Below are positions 34,863 through 44,810 of a stretch of 64,000 nt of DNA, one piece after another. How positions within the stretch are numbered: the first letter of the stretch is position 1; every line of letters starts with the position of its first letter. This stretch comes from Ectobius pallidus. Lineage: Eukaryota > Arthropoda > Insecta > Blattodea > Ectobiidae. Under the pieces are notes generated by a model. That model searched no databases. It saw nothing but the letters and a program-made list of their open reading frames with translations, and was not told the DNA's origin. The position numbers were made by a program, and so were the translations under genes. The stretch lies in assembly GCA_964059195.1 (NCBI GenBank), contig CAXKWD010000009.1, positions 151,523,890 to 151,587,889 on the forward strand. Direction: 5' to 3'.

Positions 34863-35221
34863 GTGTTCGAGAATAGGGTACTTAGGAAAATATTCGGGCC
34901 AAAGAGAGATGAAAACAGGGATCGGAGAAAACTACATAACGACGAGCTTCATAACCTGTACTCATCACCAGATATAGTAAGGGTAATTAAATCACGGAGG
35001 ATGAAATGGGCTCGACACAGGGAGGAAAGACATATTATGCCTACAAAATATTGACATGGAGACCCAAAGAGAAAAGACCACTTGGAAGACCTAGACTTAG
35101 ATGGGAGGACAATATTAGGATAGATTTAAGAGAAGTAGGATTTGAGAGGGATGGTTGGATGGAGTTAGAACAGATTAGGGTTGATTGGCGGGCTCAGGTA
35201 AGCACAGCAATGAACCTCTAG
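34863..35221 (+). pseudogene. LINE reverse transcriptase C-terminal tail, 5'-truncated and frameshifted
   Basis: The first frame reads ENRVLRKIFGPKRDE, RRKLHNDELHNLYSSPD and KSRRMKWARH. After a frame slip near 35010-35050 the second reads EKRPLGRPRLRWEDN, IRIDLREVGF and WRAQVSTAMNL. This is the very common C-terminal segment of insect non-LTR retrotransposon polymerases (K.RR..WA.H.......GRP..RWED). Everything upstream is gone, as expected of a dead-on-arrival copy. Confidence 0.85.
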
Positions 35222-35299
35222 GTTCCACAAAATTGATAATACTCCTTTAGCTTAGGAATTGACTATTGCCATTGAGTAAGTAAATACAATTGCACAGCA

Positions 35300-35405
35300 A
35301 GATGCTGTGAAGATGGTCCAAAGTATCGAAAGTAAGTAAATAAATAGTATAAATTTTATTTTGTAGTATTAGTCGAGCTGAACGGTGCCATAGCAAGAAT
35401 TTTAA
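35300..35405 (+). mobile_element. Penelope-like terminal fragment, plus strand
   Basis: GATGCTGTGAAGATGG, then TATCGAAAGTAAG, an AAATAAATAG..TTTTATTTTG stretch and GTCGAGCTGAACG, parallel to the minus-strand fragment at 34224-34300. The core here is GTGAAGA (35307-35313) and GAAA (35328-35331), one base off the hammerhead consensus. Confidence 0.5.
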
Positions 35406-35780
35406 CACTTCAGAAATAATTGAGAAATAAAGCACAACTGTGCCTACAATAAGAATATAGCCTGATTCAGACTTGTTAATTCTGTAATGTGAAGCATTTT
35501 CATTTGTTTGAACCATTAAACATGGAATAATATAAAATAAGAGAAGCATTGCCCTTGCATAAACACAGTGCAGATTTACAAAATTAACATTCTGGCAAGT
35601 GAATCTGAAAAATAACCAGAGTTTGTTTGAGCAAAAGAAAGAACAGGCAACTCTGAGCCAGAAATTCCAGAAAAGAACCCTACACACAATATATTGAGAA
35701 GACATGGCATGACGATTTGAATGTGGCCCTAATATGAGCCAAACTAACACTGAAGAAATGTAGAGAGACTGAAACCTTAC
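35406..35780. other. Unassigned; start of the duplicated segment
   Basis: Homology with 39541-39596 begins at about 35735 (AAACTAACACTGAAGAAATG). A 167-codon minus-strand frame covers 35247-35750, but it runs through the Penelope fragment and LINE tail and is hydrophobic low-complexity sequence, so I do not call it a gene. Confidence 0.4.
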
Positions 35781-35926
35781 CTCATGTTCTAGGTTCTTGT
35801 CTTCATAATATCAGGCACTACACCATAAGATCGTCACATTGCTTAGCAAAGCGTTAAGTCCTTGAAGAAGTTCCTGGTTTGGCAACTACTGGTAGTTCTC
35901 CAAAGATGATACGATTGTTATTAAAC
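35781..35926 (-). pseudogene. Exon-like duplicated segment, copy 1 (interrupted frame)
   Basis: On the minus strand a TTTTTGTTTTGCAG acceptor precedes 146 bp ending CATGAG, followed by a GTAAGG donor. About 85% or more identical by eye to 39597-39739, with both splice-like sites kept. The frame that is open in copy 2 is broken here by small indels (early TAG). Downstream (toward lower coordinates) both copies share TTTCAGTCTC. Confidence 0.4.
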
Positions 35927-36200
35927 CTGCAAAACAAAAAGATTATTAAATCCAACAATAATTAAGAATTGAGACATTTGACAATCTGCAATCGAGGTGG
36001 ACGAAGAAAAGGATTGTAGGCCTATTTTGTTCCCACAGTTATCTTTCACAAAGACGAGTAAAATTTTGATGATATCGAAGTGACAGGTCTTTTGATAGGA
36101 GGCAGAGGCACCTCACCAATGAAAACTGTGCAAGAATTTAGTGACACTTCAAAATGTTTTAAAGAACTAATGCTTTGCACATTATATTAAAATTTTCATA

Positions 36201-37046
36201 TCTCTATATATATAAGAGGCTTTGTCCTGACTGACTAAAGAACTGACTGATTGACTGACAGAGAATCAACATAGAGCCTAAACTACAATAGGTAGAGACA
36301 AGGAATTTCGACAGTACCTTCGTTTCATAACATAAGTGATCACTAAGAAAGGATTTTGAATTTTTTTTAATTTTAAATGCAAAAAATCAAATGTTTTTGA
36401 GAATACTTAATCCCTTTTTACACAGAATTATCAAATCCAAATCACAGTTGACATGGCAACATATTATTTGGGTTTGGAAATAAATGAAATGGGACTTTTA
36501 CAAATTAGAGAAGCTATCAATATAATTCATGTTATAAATAAATATTAAAGAATGAAATCCACGAAAATAATGCAGTCACATAACTTTCTCCACCCTGGAC
36601 ATAGAGAAAACAATACGAGGTATGGTAATATGTATATTATTATATCGCAGGCTTTTGGGGAGAGAAATATGAAAGTGATATTGCATTTCTGTTTAATTTC
36701 ATCCCCAAACGGTTTTATGGTAACATGAGAGTGAGAAATAAATATTCCTCAAAGACAATACAATTTTATGTTACCGGAATTTCTGTTTCTTCTTATTTGA
36801 GCCTCTACCAGGCTTGCTGTGTACTGTACAAGCGATGGGATGCAAAATTCTACATCCTCTATGAGCCATAAAACGCTATATCTAGGGTTTTCTGAGGGAA
36901 TAGTTTGAGTGTGATAAGTCGTTCTTCCTATTTCAAATTCGAAATACCTATATAAAGACCTATAATTTATAAATTAAAAGTCCTTCATAAATTAATTTCC
37001 AATTACAAAATAGAAAACCCGGGTGACGCCAGGCCTTTTAAGCTAG
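36201..37046 (+). mobile_element. Non-autonomous Helitron, copy A
   Basis: Starts TCTCTATATATATAAGAGGC after A and ends in a GC hairpin (CCCGGGTGACGCCAGGCC), TTTTAAGCTAG, then T. TC start, CTAG end, a hairpin about 10 nt before the end, A/T insertion point and no target duplication are Helitron hallmarks. It has a GACTGACTGA-rich 5' part and no Rep/helicase frame (846 bp). It interrupts the duplicated segment. Confidence 0.85.
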
Positions 37047-37237
37047 TTTATTTATAAGACCTTTAGGCAGTACAAACTGCAATCGGTCACATAAGCTATT
37101 TACATTAATACCTATCCACAACAACGTAAGCTATAATTATTTACAATCTTACCAACATAATTACATGAGTCAATTGTTATACTAAGTTATGCTAATGCTA
37201 TAGCCTAAGTGACACTAAATGAACAAAAAAAAATCCC

Positions 37238-37928
37238 TTTAGGCAGGCCTACAGGCGGAGGTAGATTTCGAAGTGCTTTTGGTTTAATTTATTGTCGCTG
37301 CATAGCACTCTTCTTCTTTAGCCTTGGCATGGTAAACCTGCAGTAATAAGAACTGAATTCAGTAAAGAGGAAGAGCCTACAATCATTTGTTTTGACAACA
37401 AGAATAGGATATAATATTCTGGGAGGCCGTGCGCAAGATCAGCAATGAATAAAATTAGCAAAGCCGCTAAACAAGACAAAATTATGATATTATAATAATT
37501 CTTTTAAGTGTTATTATTTTCAAACATTAAAATCTCGCGTAATATGAGAGCTATCAAGAAACTATTTATTGATTTGTAGAGTACTCATCAAGAGCTTTTC
37601 AACGATACCCCACAAGACGTGGTTTCAAAAGTTTCGAATTTTCATCCCCCACCCCCACCTCCACCCCCACCCTCACTCGAACCCCCGAATCGTTGGTGTC
37701 ACTGTAAACTCCATAGGGAGTACTCTAATTTATTCAAACAAAGTTTCCCTCTATACTTCATAGGGGCCGAGATATACATTTTTAAAAATTTCAACCCCCT
37801 CCCCCGACCACCCCCTTGGGCCAATTTTGCCCATTAACGAACTTGTCCGAACTATTGGGCCTAGAAATAACATAATAAAATTTGGTTCAAATATCTTCAA
37901 AATTACGGCCGCTATCGTGTAAAGATAT

Positions 37929-37965
<37 letters not shown>

Positions 37966-38108
37966 AATATCACAAAATTTTTTTTTGAACGGGCGGTGAT
38001 TTCGTACTTAGGGGAGCATGAAACGTAAAGATATGAAAGAATTTTTCGAAAATCATAAAGTGGTATCCATTGCAATAGGTAGATTTTTCTTCGAAAATCT
38101 ACCTAAAA
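37238..38108 (+). mobile_element. R3 family element, copy 1
   Basis: Begins TTTAGGCAGGCCTACAGGC and GAGGTAGATTTCGAAG; ends AAAATCTACCTAAA, forming a short terminal hairpin with GGTAGATTTTTC just inside. Shared interior words with 47138-47710 and (reversed) 53174-53731: CCTTGGCAT, CAACGATACCCCACAAGACG, CCCCCGAATCGTTGGTGTCA, GAACGGGCGGTG. No transposase. The C-rich and (TA)n stretches (37649-37690, 37927-37970) vary between copies. Probably a MITE; superfamily not determined. Confidence 0.75.
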
Positions 38109-38298
38109 ATTCTTATAGATTACACTAATTACCCTATATTTTTACATTATGTAATTATTTGCACTAAGTTGTTCTATTCTATTTGTATGTCTGATTCAAA
38201 GTATTCGTGAACATTATAAGAAGGATATTTTTGAAGTCATGAATATAGTTTTATTATGAGGTTATGGCAAGATAGCACTCCATTAGAAGTATCATAAG

Positions 38299-39015
38299 CA
38301 GGGCCCGGATTCTAATGACATGTCATCTTTTTATTGATGCTGCATAGACATTGCCAACTTGTGGATAAATCCTAATCATGGCCTCTAGATTATAGAAATG
38401 CATTTTCAAAAGGTAATTTCTTGTCATTTTATGCCATTTCATATTTTTAGGGCATTTAATTCAATTTTAGGTCATTATTTTGTCATTTTCGTGTCATTTG
38501 CTTCTCTATTTAGTCATGTAAATACATTGAGTGTATTAACTTTTTTCGTCGCTAGCGGTGCGTCTTTGAAGTGTTGTTTGTTTAATGCAAGAAGGAAAAA
38601 ATTCGGCGTTAAAGTGTTGTCATGTCTCAGTCGGAAATGAGAATCAAAGAAACACCAAAATTTTGTATTATGTTACTATTGCTATTACATTGACTTGCTT
38701 GGATTTGAGAGTCCAAACTACTGTTTACCCTCAATAAACAACAATATAATCCGGCAGACCACAAAAGGATGTGCCAAATTTTGACTCGCCAGTGCCTCAG
38801 TGCCAGTATAAATTTCCGTGAGAAAAGATCATTCACAACATTACACTTATTTAAAAACTAGTCTATAACTTTGTGTGTACAATAATAATTTTGTGTAAAC
38901 AAAATATCAGTTTTTAGGTATTTTTTTACAGCTATTAAGTCATTATCTTTAAAATTTAGGGTCATTTTATAGGTCATTTTTCAAACAATTTTAGGTCACC
39001 TGAATCCGGGCCGTG
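38299..39015. mobile_element. Non-autonomous hAT element, TAGGG..CGGATG family, copy 2
   Basis: Ends CAGGGCCCGGATT and AATCCGGGCCGTG, exact 8-bp duplication ATCATAAG at 38291-38298 and 39016-39023. 717 bp, AT-rich, with GTCATTTT words and no transposase. It sits in the left copy of the duplicated segment; the right copy near 39980 lacks it. Confidence 0.88.
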
Positions 39016-39596
39016 ATCATAAGTAATATAACGAAAGATTTAAAACTTAATTTGAGAGAATTCAAACCTCAATATATAGTTATAGCTAACACGTACACTA
39101 GCACACGTTAGCACGCTATGAATAATTAAGATCACAAAGTTTAATGAATCACAACGGCTTTTGTCATACTGTAATAAATTGGTTAAATTAATCAACAGAA
39201 AGTTCTATTAAGAAAGGGAATTAATTTACATTGTAAACATTCAATTATTGAAGATGTATCTCGAGTAGAAATCTACTGTTAAATGTTTGAAGGGCTTGAA
39301 AATAAGTTAATAGTCCAAATACATTTATAGAAAAACACCCAATATTATGAGCAAATTTTATTACCTTTGCAGTCTATGAAACACTTTAGAAATAGTATTA
39401 GTAATATTTACTAATAATGTGGTGCCATGAACTCATAACTAATATTATTAGAAAATATTCTTATGAAACAGAAGACTAATAATAATAACTAATATTATTA
39501 TGTATTTGCTAATATCAGTGTAAAATTTCTACGAAACAGGGCCCAGTATGAGCAAAAACAAACACTGCAAAAAATGTAGTGAGACTGAAACCTTAC
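39016..39596. other. Unassigned AT-rich sequence with TAATATTA runs
   Basis: No gene seen. 39340-39530 contains many ACTAATATTATTA words, a low-complexity patch. Confidence 0.4.
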
Positions 39597-39739
39597 CTCA
39601 TGTTCTAGGTTCTTGTCTTCGTAATATCAGGCACTACACCATAAGATTGTCACACTGCTTAGCAAAGGGTTACGTCTTGAAGTTCCTGGTTTGGCAACTA
39701 ACGGTAGTTCTCCAAGGATCGATGTGATAATCATTAAAC
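39597..39739 (-). other. Exon-like duplicated segment, copy 2 (open frame)
   Basis: 143 bp on the minus strand between a TAATTTTGCAG acceptor and a CATGAG/GTAAGG donor. Using the last two bases of a split codon at the 5' edge, the frame is open for about 36 codons (SILGELPLVAKPGTS, RRNPLLSSVTILWCSA) and stops at 39627-39629, before the donor. So it would be a terminal coding part with an intron in the 3' UTR, a non-coding exon, or a decayed exon. I do not recognise the peptide. Confidence 0.4.
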
Positions 39740-40580
39740 CTGCAAAATTAAAATCCAACTGTAAGTGAAATTCTAGACATTGAGGTGGACGAAGAACCTA
39801 TTTTTGTTCCCACAGTTCTCTTCTACAAAGACAAGTAACATTTTGATTACATAGAAATGAAAGGTATTTTGATGAAAACTGTAAACGAATTTGGTGACTT
39901 CAAAAAGTTTTAAAGAACTAAAGCTTCCCTTGCCTTGTTAAAAAATTATGGCAAGACAGCACTCCATTAGAAGTATTTAAATATGTTAAATCTGTTGTAA
40001 GTAATGTAACGAGAGATCCGAAACTTATTTTGGGAGAATGTATGGAATGTATTGAAATTTGTTCTAGTGTCAATAAATTGCTTGAATTGAGAAATAATTT
40101 CACGTAATTTGCATTGCTTGTGAAAACAAACGTTTCCGTTACATCTCTTACATTTATTTACGTATCACAAGGCTCTGAAATCAGCTACAAGAGTCGGTCC
40201 GCGTTTTATTTCCCGTAAATGCATTTCTGTAATAATAAAAAAAAATAATTAGGTTAGATCTAAATCAGAGTTTCACTTTAAGTTCGCCAGCTTGTAAAAT
40301 ACTTCAAACTCATTGACTCACCCTTATTCATGTACAACATAAGTTTTTAGTTGAGTTGACCGAAATGTGGAGTTGCTTCATTCCAACTTCACAACAGCAC
40401 TGAAACCAAAACAAGGACAGGCTATCGTTACACGTAGAACATACGAGTTTCAAATTCAAAATTTTCCCCCAGTCCTGCTATCAATAATAATATATTATTC
40501 ATTCATTCTTCAAACCCTACACTAAAACAGATTAATAAATATACTCCAGCTGTAACCAAAGTAGAAGAATGTACTAAATA
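39740..40580. other. Remainder of duplicated segment, then unassigned
   Basis: Up to about 40060 this aligns with 35927-36190 and then with 38250-38298 plus 39016-39060 (GGCAAGACAGCACTCCATTA, GTAACGAGAGATCC), that is, with the parts of copy 1 separated by inserted elements. After 40060 nothing is recognised. Confidence 0.55.
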
Positions 40581-41209
40581 TACCATATTTTACAGACTAT
40601 AAGACTCTCCAGACCACAAGACACACCTTGGTTTTAAAATGGAAATTTAAAGGAAAAGAAATTTAATGTGATTTTAAACGACAAATTTCAAAGGAAATAA
40701 TGTATTTCATTGCATAAACAAATTATAACATTGTAGAATGGAATCAGTGTAAATCACTTCTAACTTAAAACCTGCGTTGTACAAAAATCTCTTCTGTGCA
40801 GGTGGCATCGCGTAAATTTTGACAACTGAATTGATTTCTCATGAGAGACTGAAAATACTTTTACATCCTCCAACCCTCAAATATAGCATACGGTAAGTGT
40901 AGCGGGACAAGGCTGTTTAGAGGTCATTGCCTTCAGTTAAACCACTCCTTTCATATAAAAGAACTCAATATTCCTTTCATTTCACATTGTGTACCTACAT
41001 TTTACGATTGTGGCATTGCACTAATGTACCGTGTGTGCCGAAATTTGTAACTGTCTTATCGTTTATAACACCTTGTTTATAACTATGCTATTGCTGCAAT
41101 ATTTTTCATATTTTTAATTTTTTTTACTTAGGACCATTAGACACACCCAACTTTCAAGGCTCTGTTTTGAAGGTAAAGAAGTGCGTCTTATGGCCCGTAA
41201 AATATAGTA
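40581..41209. mobile_element. MITE-like element with ~25-bp inverted ends
   Basis: The left end TACCATATTTTACAG, then ACTATAAGAC, is matched in reverse by GTCTTATGGCCCGTAAAATATAGTA at the right end. ACTATAAGAC-type ends belong to a widespread group of short DNA transposons. No transposase; I could not find a clean target duplication, so the exact limits are approximate. Confidence 0.65.
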
Positions 41210-41639
41210 GCCTACTGGGGTAGGATAACACCTGCTAAAATTGATAACTTTTTTAATAACCATAGTATTGTTAGTTTGGATTTTATTTTTAAGTCAAATA
41301 TTTCTGCTGAGGAAAGTTTCAATTTTTTCTGGGAATTTTTTTAAATCCCATTTTAACGATTGTTTTCCCCTGGAAAAGAGGAAGGTGTGGAGTGACAAAC
41401 ACCCGAGCTGAAAAACACGAAGAAATTAATTGTTTTTTATCACGATCTATTAACAAGAAGCAAAGGCGGAAATATTCAAAATCTACTAAAAACACTGAGG
41501 GGTAGATACCGCAAAGCTATCCAAGAGGCAAAGAAAAAGAAGAATTACAAATTACAAATTTTTCCTAAGCCATTAAACACCCAAACGTGTAATAGGCCGA
41601 GTCAAGTAAATTAAAAACTGAAATATTAAAAATCCACAA
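41210..41639. other. Unassigned AT-rich sequence
   Basis: No supported feature. The 3' untranslated end of the LINE that follows may lie here. Confidence 0.35.
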
Positions 41640-42090
41640 GGGAAAGACTACAACTGACAAATTCATTCACATCATAAAATGGATTATTGAGCAACCAGGT
41701 TTCCAATTTCATTTTAAAAACATTAGTGTGCAGCTCTTTTAAATCTTTTGGTAGCTTCTTGTATAACAACAGTCCATATACATAAACATTTCTACTCGTC
41801 TTTGACAGTCTACAAAAGGGAACATCTAGATTGACCTTGTATCTGGTATTATGATGTACATTACCAGTTCCAATATATACAGATTAATCACAGTCAATAT
41901 TCTGTATTTTACAAACAAAGGTTTCGCACTTTTTCTTGCATTGGATTTGTTCATTAACCTTAGTACCGGTACGTACTTCTGTTGTTTAAGAACGGAATTT
42001 ATTTTACTACAGTTTCCCCACAATATTATACCATATCTTAAATTCGATTCGAAAAATGCAAAATACATTGTTCTAATATATGTCATAGGC
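41640..42090 (-). pseudogene. LINE reverse transcriptase C-terminal part, minus strand
   Basis: Reads MYFAFFESNLRYGIILWGNC, PLFVKYRILTVINLYILEL, then in a shifted frame NVYVYGLLLYKKLPKDLKEL and WLLNNPFYDVNEF. This matches the post-RT C-terminal region of Jockey/CR1-type polymerases (compare the intact one at 55587-58505: FHSVMRYGIIFWGN, NLPKEIKSL, THTFYNMDDF). A frameshift lies near 41826. It abuts the plus-strand piece at 42104. Confidence 0.8.
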
Positions 42091-42103
42091 AGAACATATT
42101 GAG

Positions 42104-42960
42104 ATGTCCAGTAACAAATGCAAATCAGTGATCAATTCAGCTGCTGGAAAGTCAATGCAAAGAAACGTGGCAACAGTATCTCCGGACGACTACAGTACCT
42201 ATTTCTCTGCTGTGGTGGACGATATCTGTGAAAAAGTTGAAGCTTCTAAGAGTAATGCCAATCAATTTGTGAAAAATAATGCTCAGCCCCAAGTAAATTT
42301 TAAATTTTCTAATGTGTCGGAAAGTGAAGTCATGAAAGTTGTTCTGTCAGTGAAAAATTCAGACACAAGAGATGTCTACGGCTTAACAAGTAATTTCATA
42401 AAATTAATATTTAATTTAATTTTAAGTCTGTTTACCTATTGTGTAAATCGTCTAAAAGAGGGTGTATTCCCAGTCTTTATAAAATTGTCAAGGGTCATTC
42501 CTATTTTTAAAAAAGGTGAAAAATTCACCTACCAGTTATCGACCTATTTCTTGTATTCCTCCTTTGGCCAAGATTGTTGAAAAGATAATCAAGAACCAGG
42601 TATGTTCCTACTTTGAATCTTGTAACTTGTTTAGTAAGAGTCAATTTGCATATAGGATAGGTCTCTCCACAACTTTAGCAGTAGACAGAAATACTGAGGG
42701 CCTTAGAGGACACTTTGTGTGATCTAAGCAAAGCTTTTGATTGTGTACAGCATGAAATTCTTGGCTCACTATGGTTTTCAAGTCTGTGATTTAGATCTGC
42801 TGGTGTCCTACTAAAAAGATCGTAAGGAGGTTGTAGTGGTTAATGGACACAGCTCTCAAGTCACTAGTGGGTTCTAGGCATGCGCAGTGGCTCATATCGT
42901 CAACTTAGATATTTTAGAAGGTCTACTTTTTTTCCCCTACCTGTACATATTATACAAGGC
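42104..42960 (+). pseudogene. LINE reverse transcriptase N-terminal and palm part, plus strand
   Basis: Reads FSNVSESEVMKVVLSVKNSD, LSRVIPIFKKGE, then in a shifted frame YRPISCIPPLAKIVEKII and NLFSKSQFAYRIGLSTT, then DLSKAFDCVQHEIL (motif A, Asp kept) and VVVNGHSSQVTS, fading into ILEGLLFFPYL near 42950. At least two frameshifts. It lies head to head with the C-terminal part on the other strand: the order expected of a 5' inversion during target-primed reverse transcription. Confidence 0.8.
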
Positions 42961-42974
42961 TATTATGTACATAT

Positions 42975-43064
42975 TATTTTAAAGGTTTGAAAATCGAAGT
43001 CCTTCATAAGTTAATTTCAAATTACAAAATAAAAACCCGGGTAACGCCGGGCCTTTTAATCTAG
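42975..43064 (+). mobile_element. Helitron 3' end, copy B (fragment)
   Basis: AAGTCCTTCATAAGTTAATTT, then ACCCGGGTAACGCCGGGCC hairpin, TTTTAATCTAG and T, the same 3' end as copy A. Only about the last 90 bp are present; the 5' part is missing. Confidence 0.75.
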
Positions 43065-43477
43065 TGACTTTATAAATGACAATTTTTAAATAATAAGTTA
43101 GTTTTTAGAATTGTTTATAGATAAATCTGTTAGGCCTACAGTTTAATGACTTTTTAAATGCACAGTTTTTAAATAGCAAGTTTTAAATACCAAGCTAGTT
43201 TTAAGAATTGTTAGGACATAAATCTGTTACGTAGCCTTTTAAAATAAGCCATGTTGTATCAATGTAGTAGCCTGGTAGCCTACCAATACTGTTGCATGAT
43301 GAAGTCTATTGCATTTCTTGTGAAGTGCTTAATGTCGAATAAACTTGTCTATTGTCTTAAAATGATCAGTCTTTTGTCAGAAATTCTGGTGGTGTTTGGT
43401 GATTTTGTTAGAAGTGAATTTTCATCTGCATGGATACTTTTTCGTTCCCTTTTACTGTTTATTGTTCATATAACTTA
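43065..43477. other. Unassigned AT-rich sequence between Helitron ends
   Basis: Nothing recognised; includes two similar TAAATAGCAAGTTTTAA / TAAATAATAAGTTAGTTTT stretches near 43085 and 43170. The 76-codon plus-strand frame at 43251-43481 looks like chance. Confidence 0.35.
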
Positions 43478-43755
43478 CTAGCTTAAAAGGCCCGGTGTTG
43501 CCCGGGTTTTGTATTTTGTATTTGGAAATGAACTTATGAGGACTTTCGATTTTTAAATTATAGGTCCTTATATAGGTATTTAGAATTTGAAATGAAGAAG
43601 GACGACTTATCACACTCACACTATTCCTTCAGAAAACTGTTGATATAGCTTTTTATGGCTCTAGAGGATGTAGAATTTTGCATCCCAACGCTTGTACACA
43701 GCAAGCCAGGTAGGGGTTCAAATAAACAGAAAGTACGGTAACATAAAATTATATT

Positions 43756-44207
43756 TCATAAGAGTTCTTCACAGGCTGACAGCCGAGTCAAGGGTTTGAT
43801 AAACTCCGAGCTTTCGGACTCCATATCTCTGAGTCCTTCTTCTGGGAAAGTGATGAGAAGGCGGAAGGGGCCTGTATATATACGCCGGAGCAGTTAGTGG
43901 GATCCAGCCAATGGCAGCGTCAGTAAAACTCTCTTGAAAAATTCGCCTAGGCGAAGGGTTTGATAAACTCCGAATTAAACGCCTAGGCGAATTTTTCAAG
44001 AGAGTTTTACTGACGCTGCCATTGGCTGGATCCCACTAACTGCTCCGGCGTATATATACAGGCCCCTTCCGCCTTCTCATCACTTTCCCAGAAGAAGGAC
44101 TCAGAGATATGGAGTCCGAAAGCTCGGAGTTTATCAAACCCTTGACTCGGCTGTCAGCCTGTGAAGAACTCTTATGTATTATTCGCCGAGAAAAATTCAA
44201 ATCCTAT
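43756..44207. mobile_element. Perfect foldback insertion, probably Penelope-like
   Basis: Arms 43757-43953 and 43980-44176 are 197 bp each and identical as reverse complements by base-by-base reading; the 26-bp centre repeats AGGGTTTGATAAACTCCGA from the arm. A 13-bp direct repeat ATAAAATTATATT flanks the insert (43743-43755, 44208-44220), with 31 unpaired bases at the right end. A 12-15 bp duplication and inverted terminal repeats fit a Penelope-like or other retroposed element. The arm contains a hammerhead-like motif (44089-44121). Confidence 0.8.
44089..44121 (+). ncRNA. Hammerhead-like motif in palindrome arm
   Basis: CAGAAGA, a perfect 6-bp stem GGACTC/GAGTCC with an 8-nt loop, then GAAA. 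This equals the hammerhead order CUGANGA - stem II - GAAA with one core change (U4 to A), which would be expected to impair cleavage. The mirror copy lies on the minus strand in the left arm. A resemblance only. Confidence 0.3.
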
Positions 44208-44810
44208 ATAAAATTATATTGTCTTTGCGGTATATTTTATTTCTCACTCTCATGTTACCATACAGCAGTTTTGGGGATGAAATTAAAAATAAATTCAATA
44301 TCACTTTCATACTTCCCTCTCCAAAAACCTGTGATAAAATAATAATATATATTACCATATCTCGTATAGTATTCTCTATGTCGAGGGTAGAGAAATTTAT
44401 GTGACTGCATCACATTGTGCATTAGATGAATTATATCGATAGCTTCTCTAATTTGTCAAAGTCCCGTATAATTTATTTCCAAACCTACCCGAGACCACTG
44501 GCAACAGTACACTGTTGTCATGTGAACTGTGATTTGGATTAGATAATTCTGTGTAAAAAGGGATTAAGTATTCTTAAAACATTTGATTTTTTGGCGTTTA
44601 AAATCAAAATGTTTCAAAATCCTTTCTTAGTGAGCACTTACATTATGAAACGAAGGTACTGTCATAATTCAAAGTCTCTACCTAAATTATAGTTTAGGCT
44701 CTACGTTGATTCTCAGTCAGTCATTAGTTAAGTCAGTCAGTCAGGACAAAGATTCTTATACATAAAGAGATAGAGATCTTTTATAGGCTTTTTTATGAAT
44801 TAATAAATTA

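Larger units (their letters stand above)
43478..44776 (-). mobile_element. Non-autonomous Helitron, copy C, carrying an inserted palindrome
   Basis: Minus-strand element: 5' end TCTCTATCTCTTTATG at 44776, preceded by A; 3' end hairpin (CCCGGGCAACACCGGG), CCTTTTAAG and CTAG at 43478. Interior matches copies A and D. A foldback element with 13-bp target duplications (43756-44207) interrupts it; without that, the length is near 840 bp like its relatives. Confidence 0.85.

Noticed and set aside
35247..35750. 167-codon hydrophobic minus-strand frame
   Set aside because: It runs through a Penelope terminal fragment and the LINE 3' end; composition is that of AT-rich chance sequence.
42104..42580. 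Functional reverse transcriptase gene
   Set aside because: At least two frameshifts, missing FADD motif and inverted 3' half show it is dead.
43769..44342. Open frames on both strands in the palindrome
   Set aside because: The same DNA read twice because of the inverted arms; no known domain.
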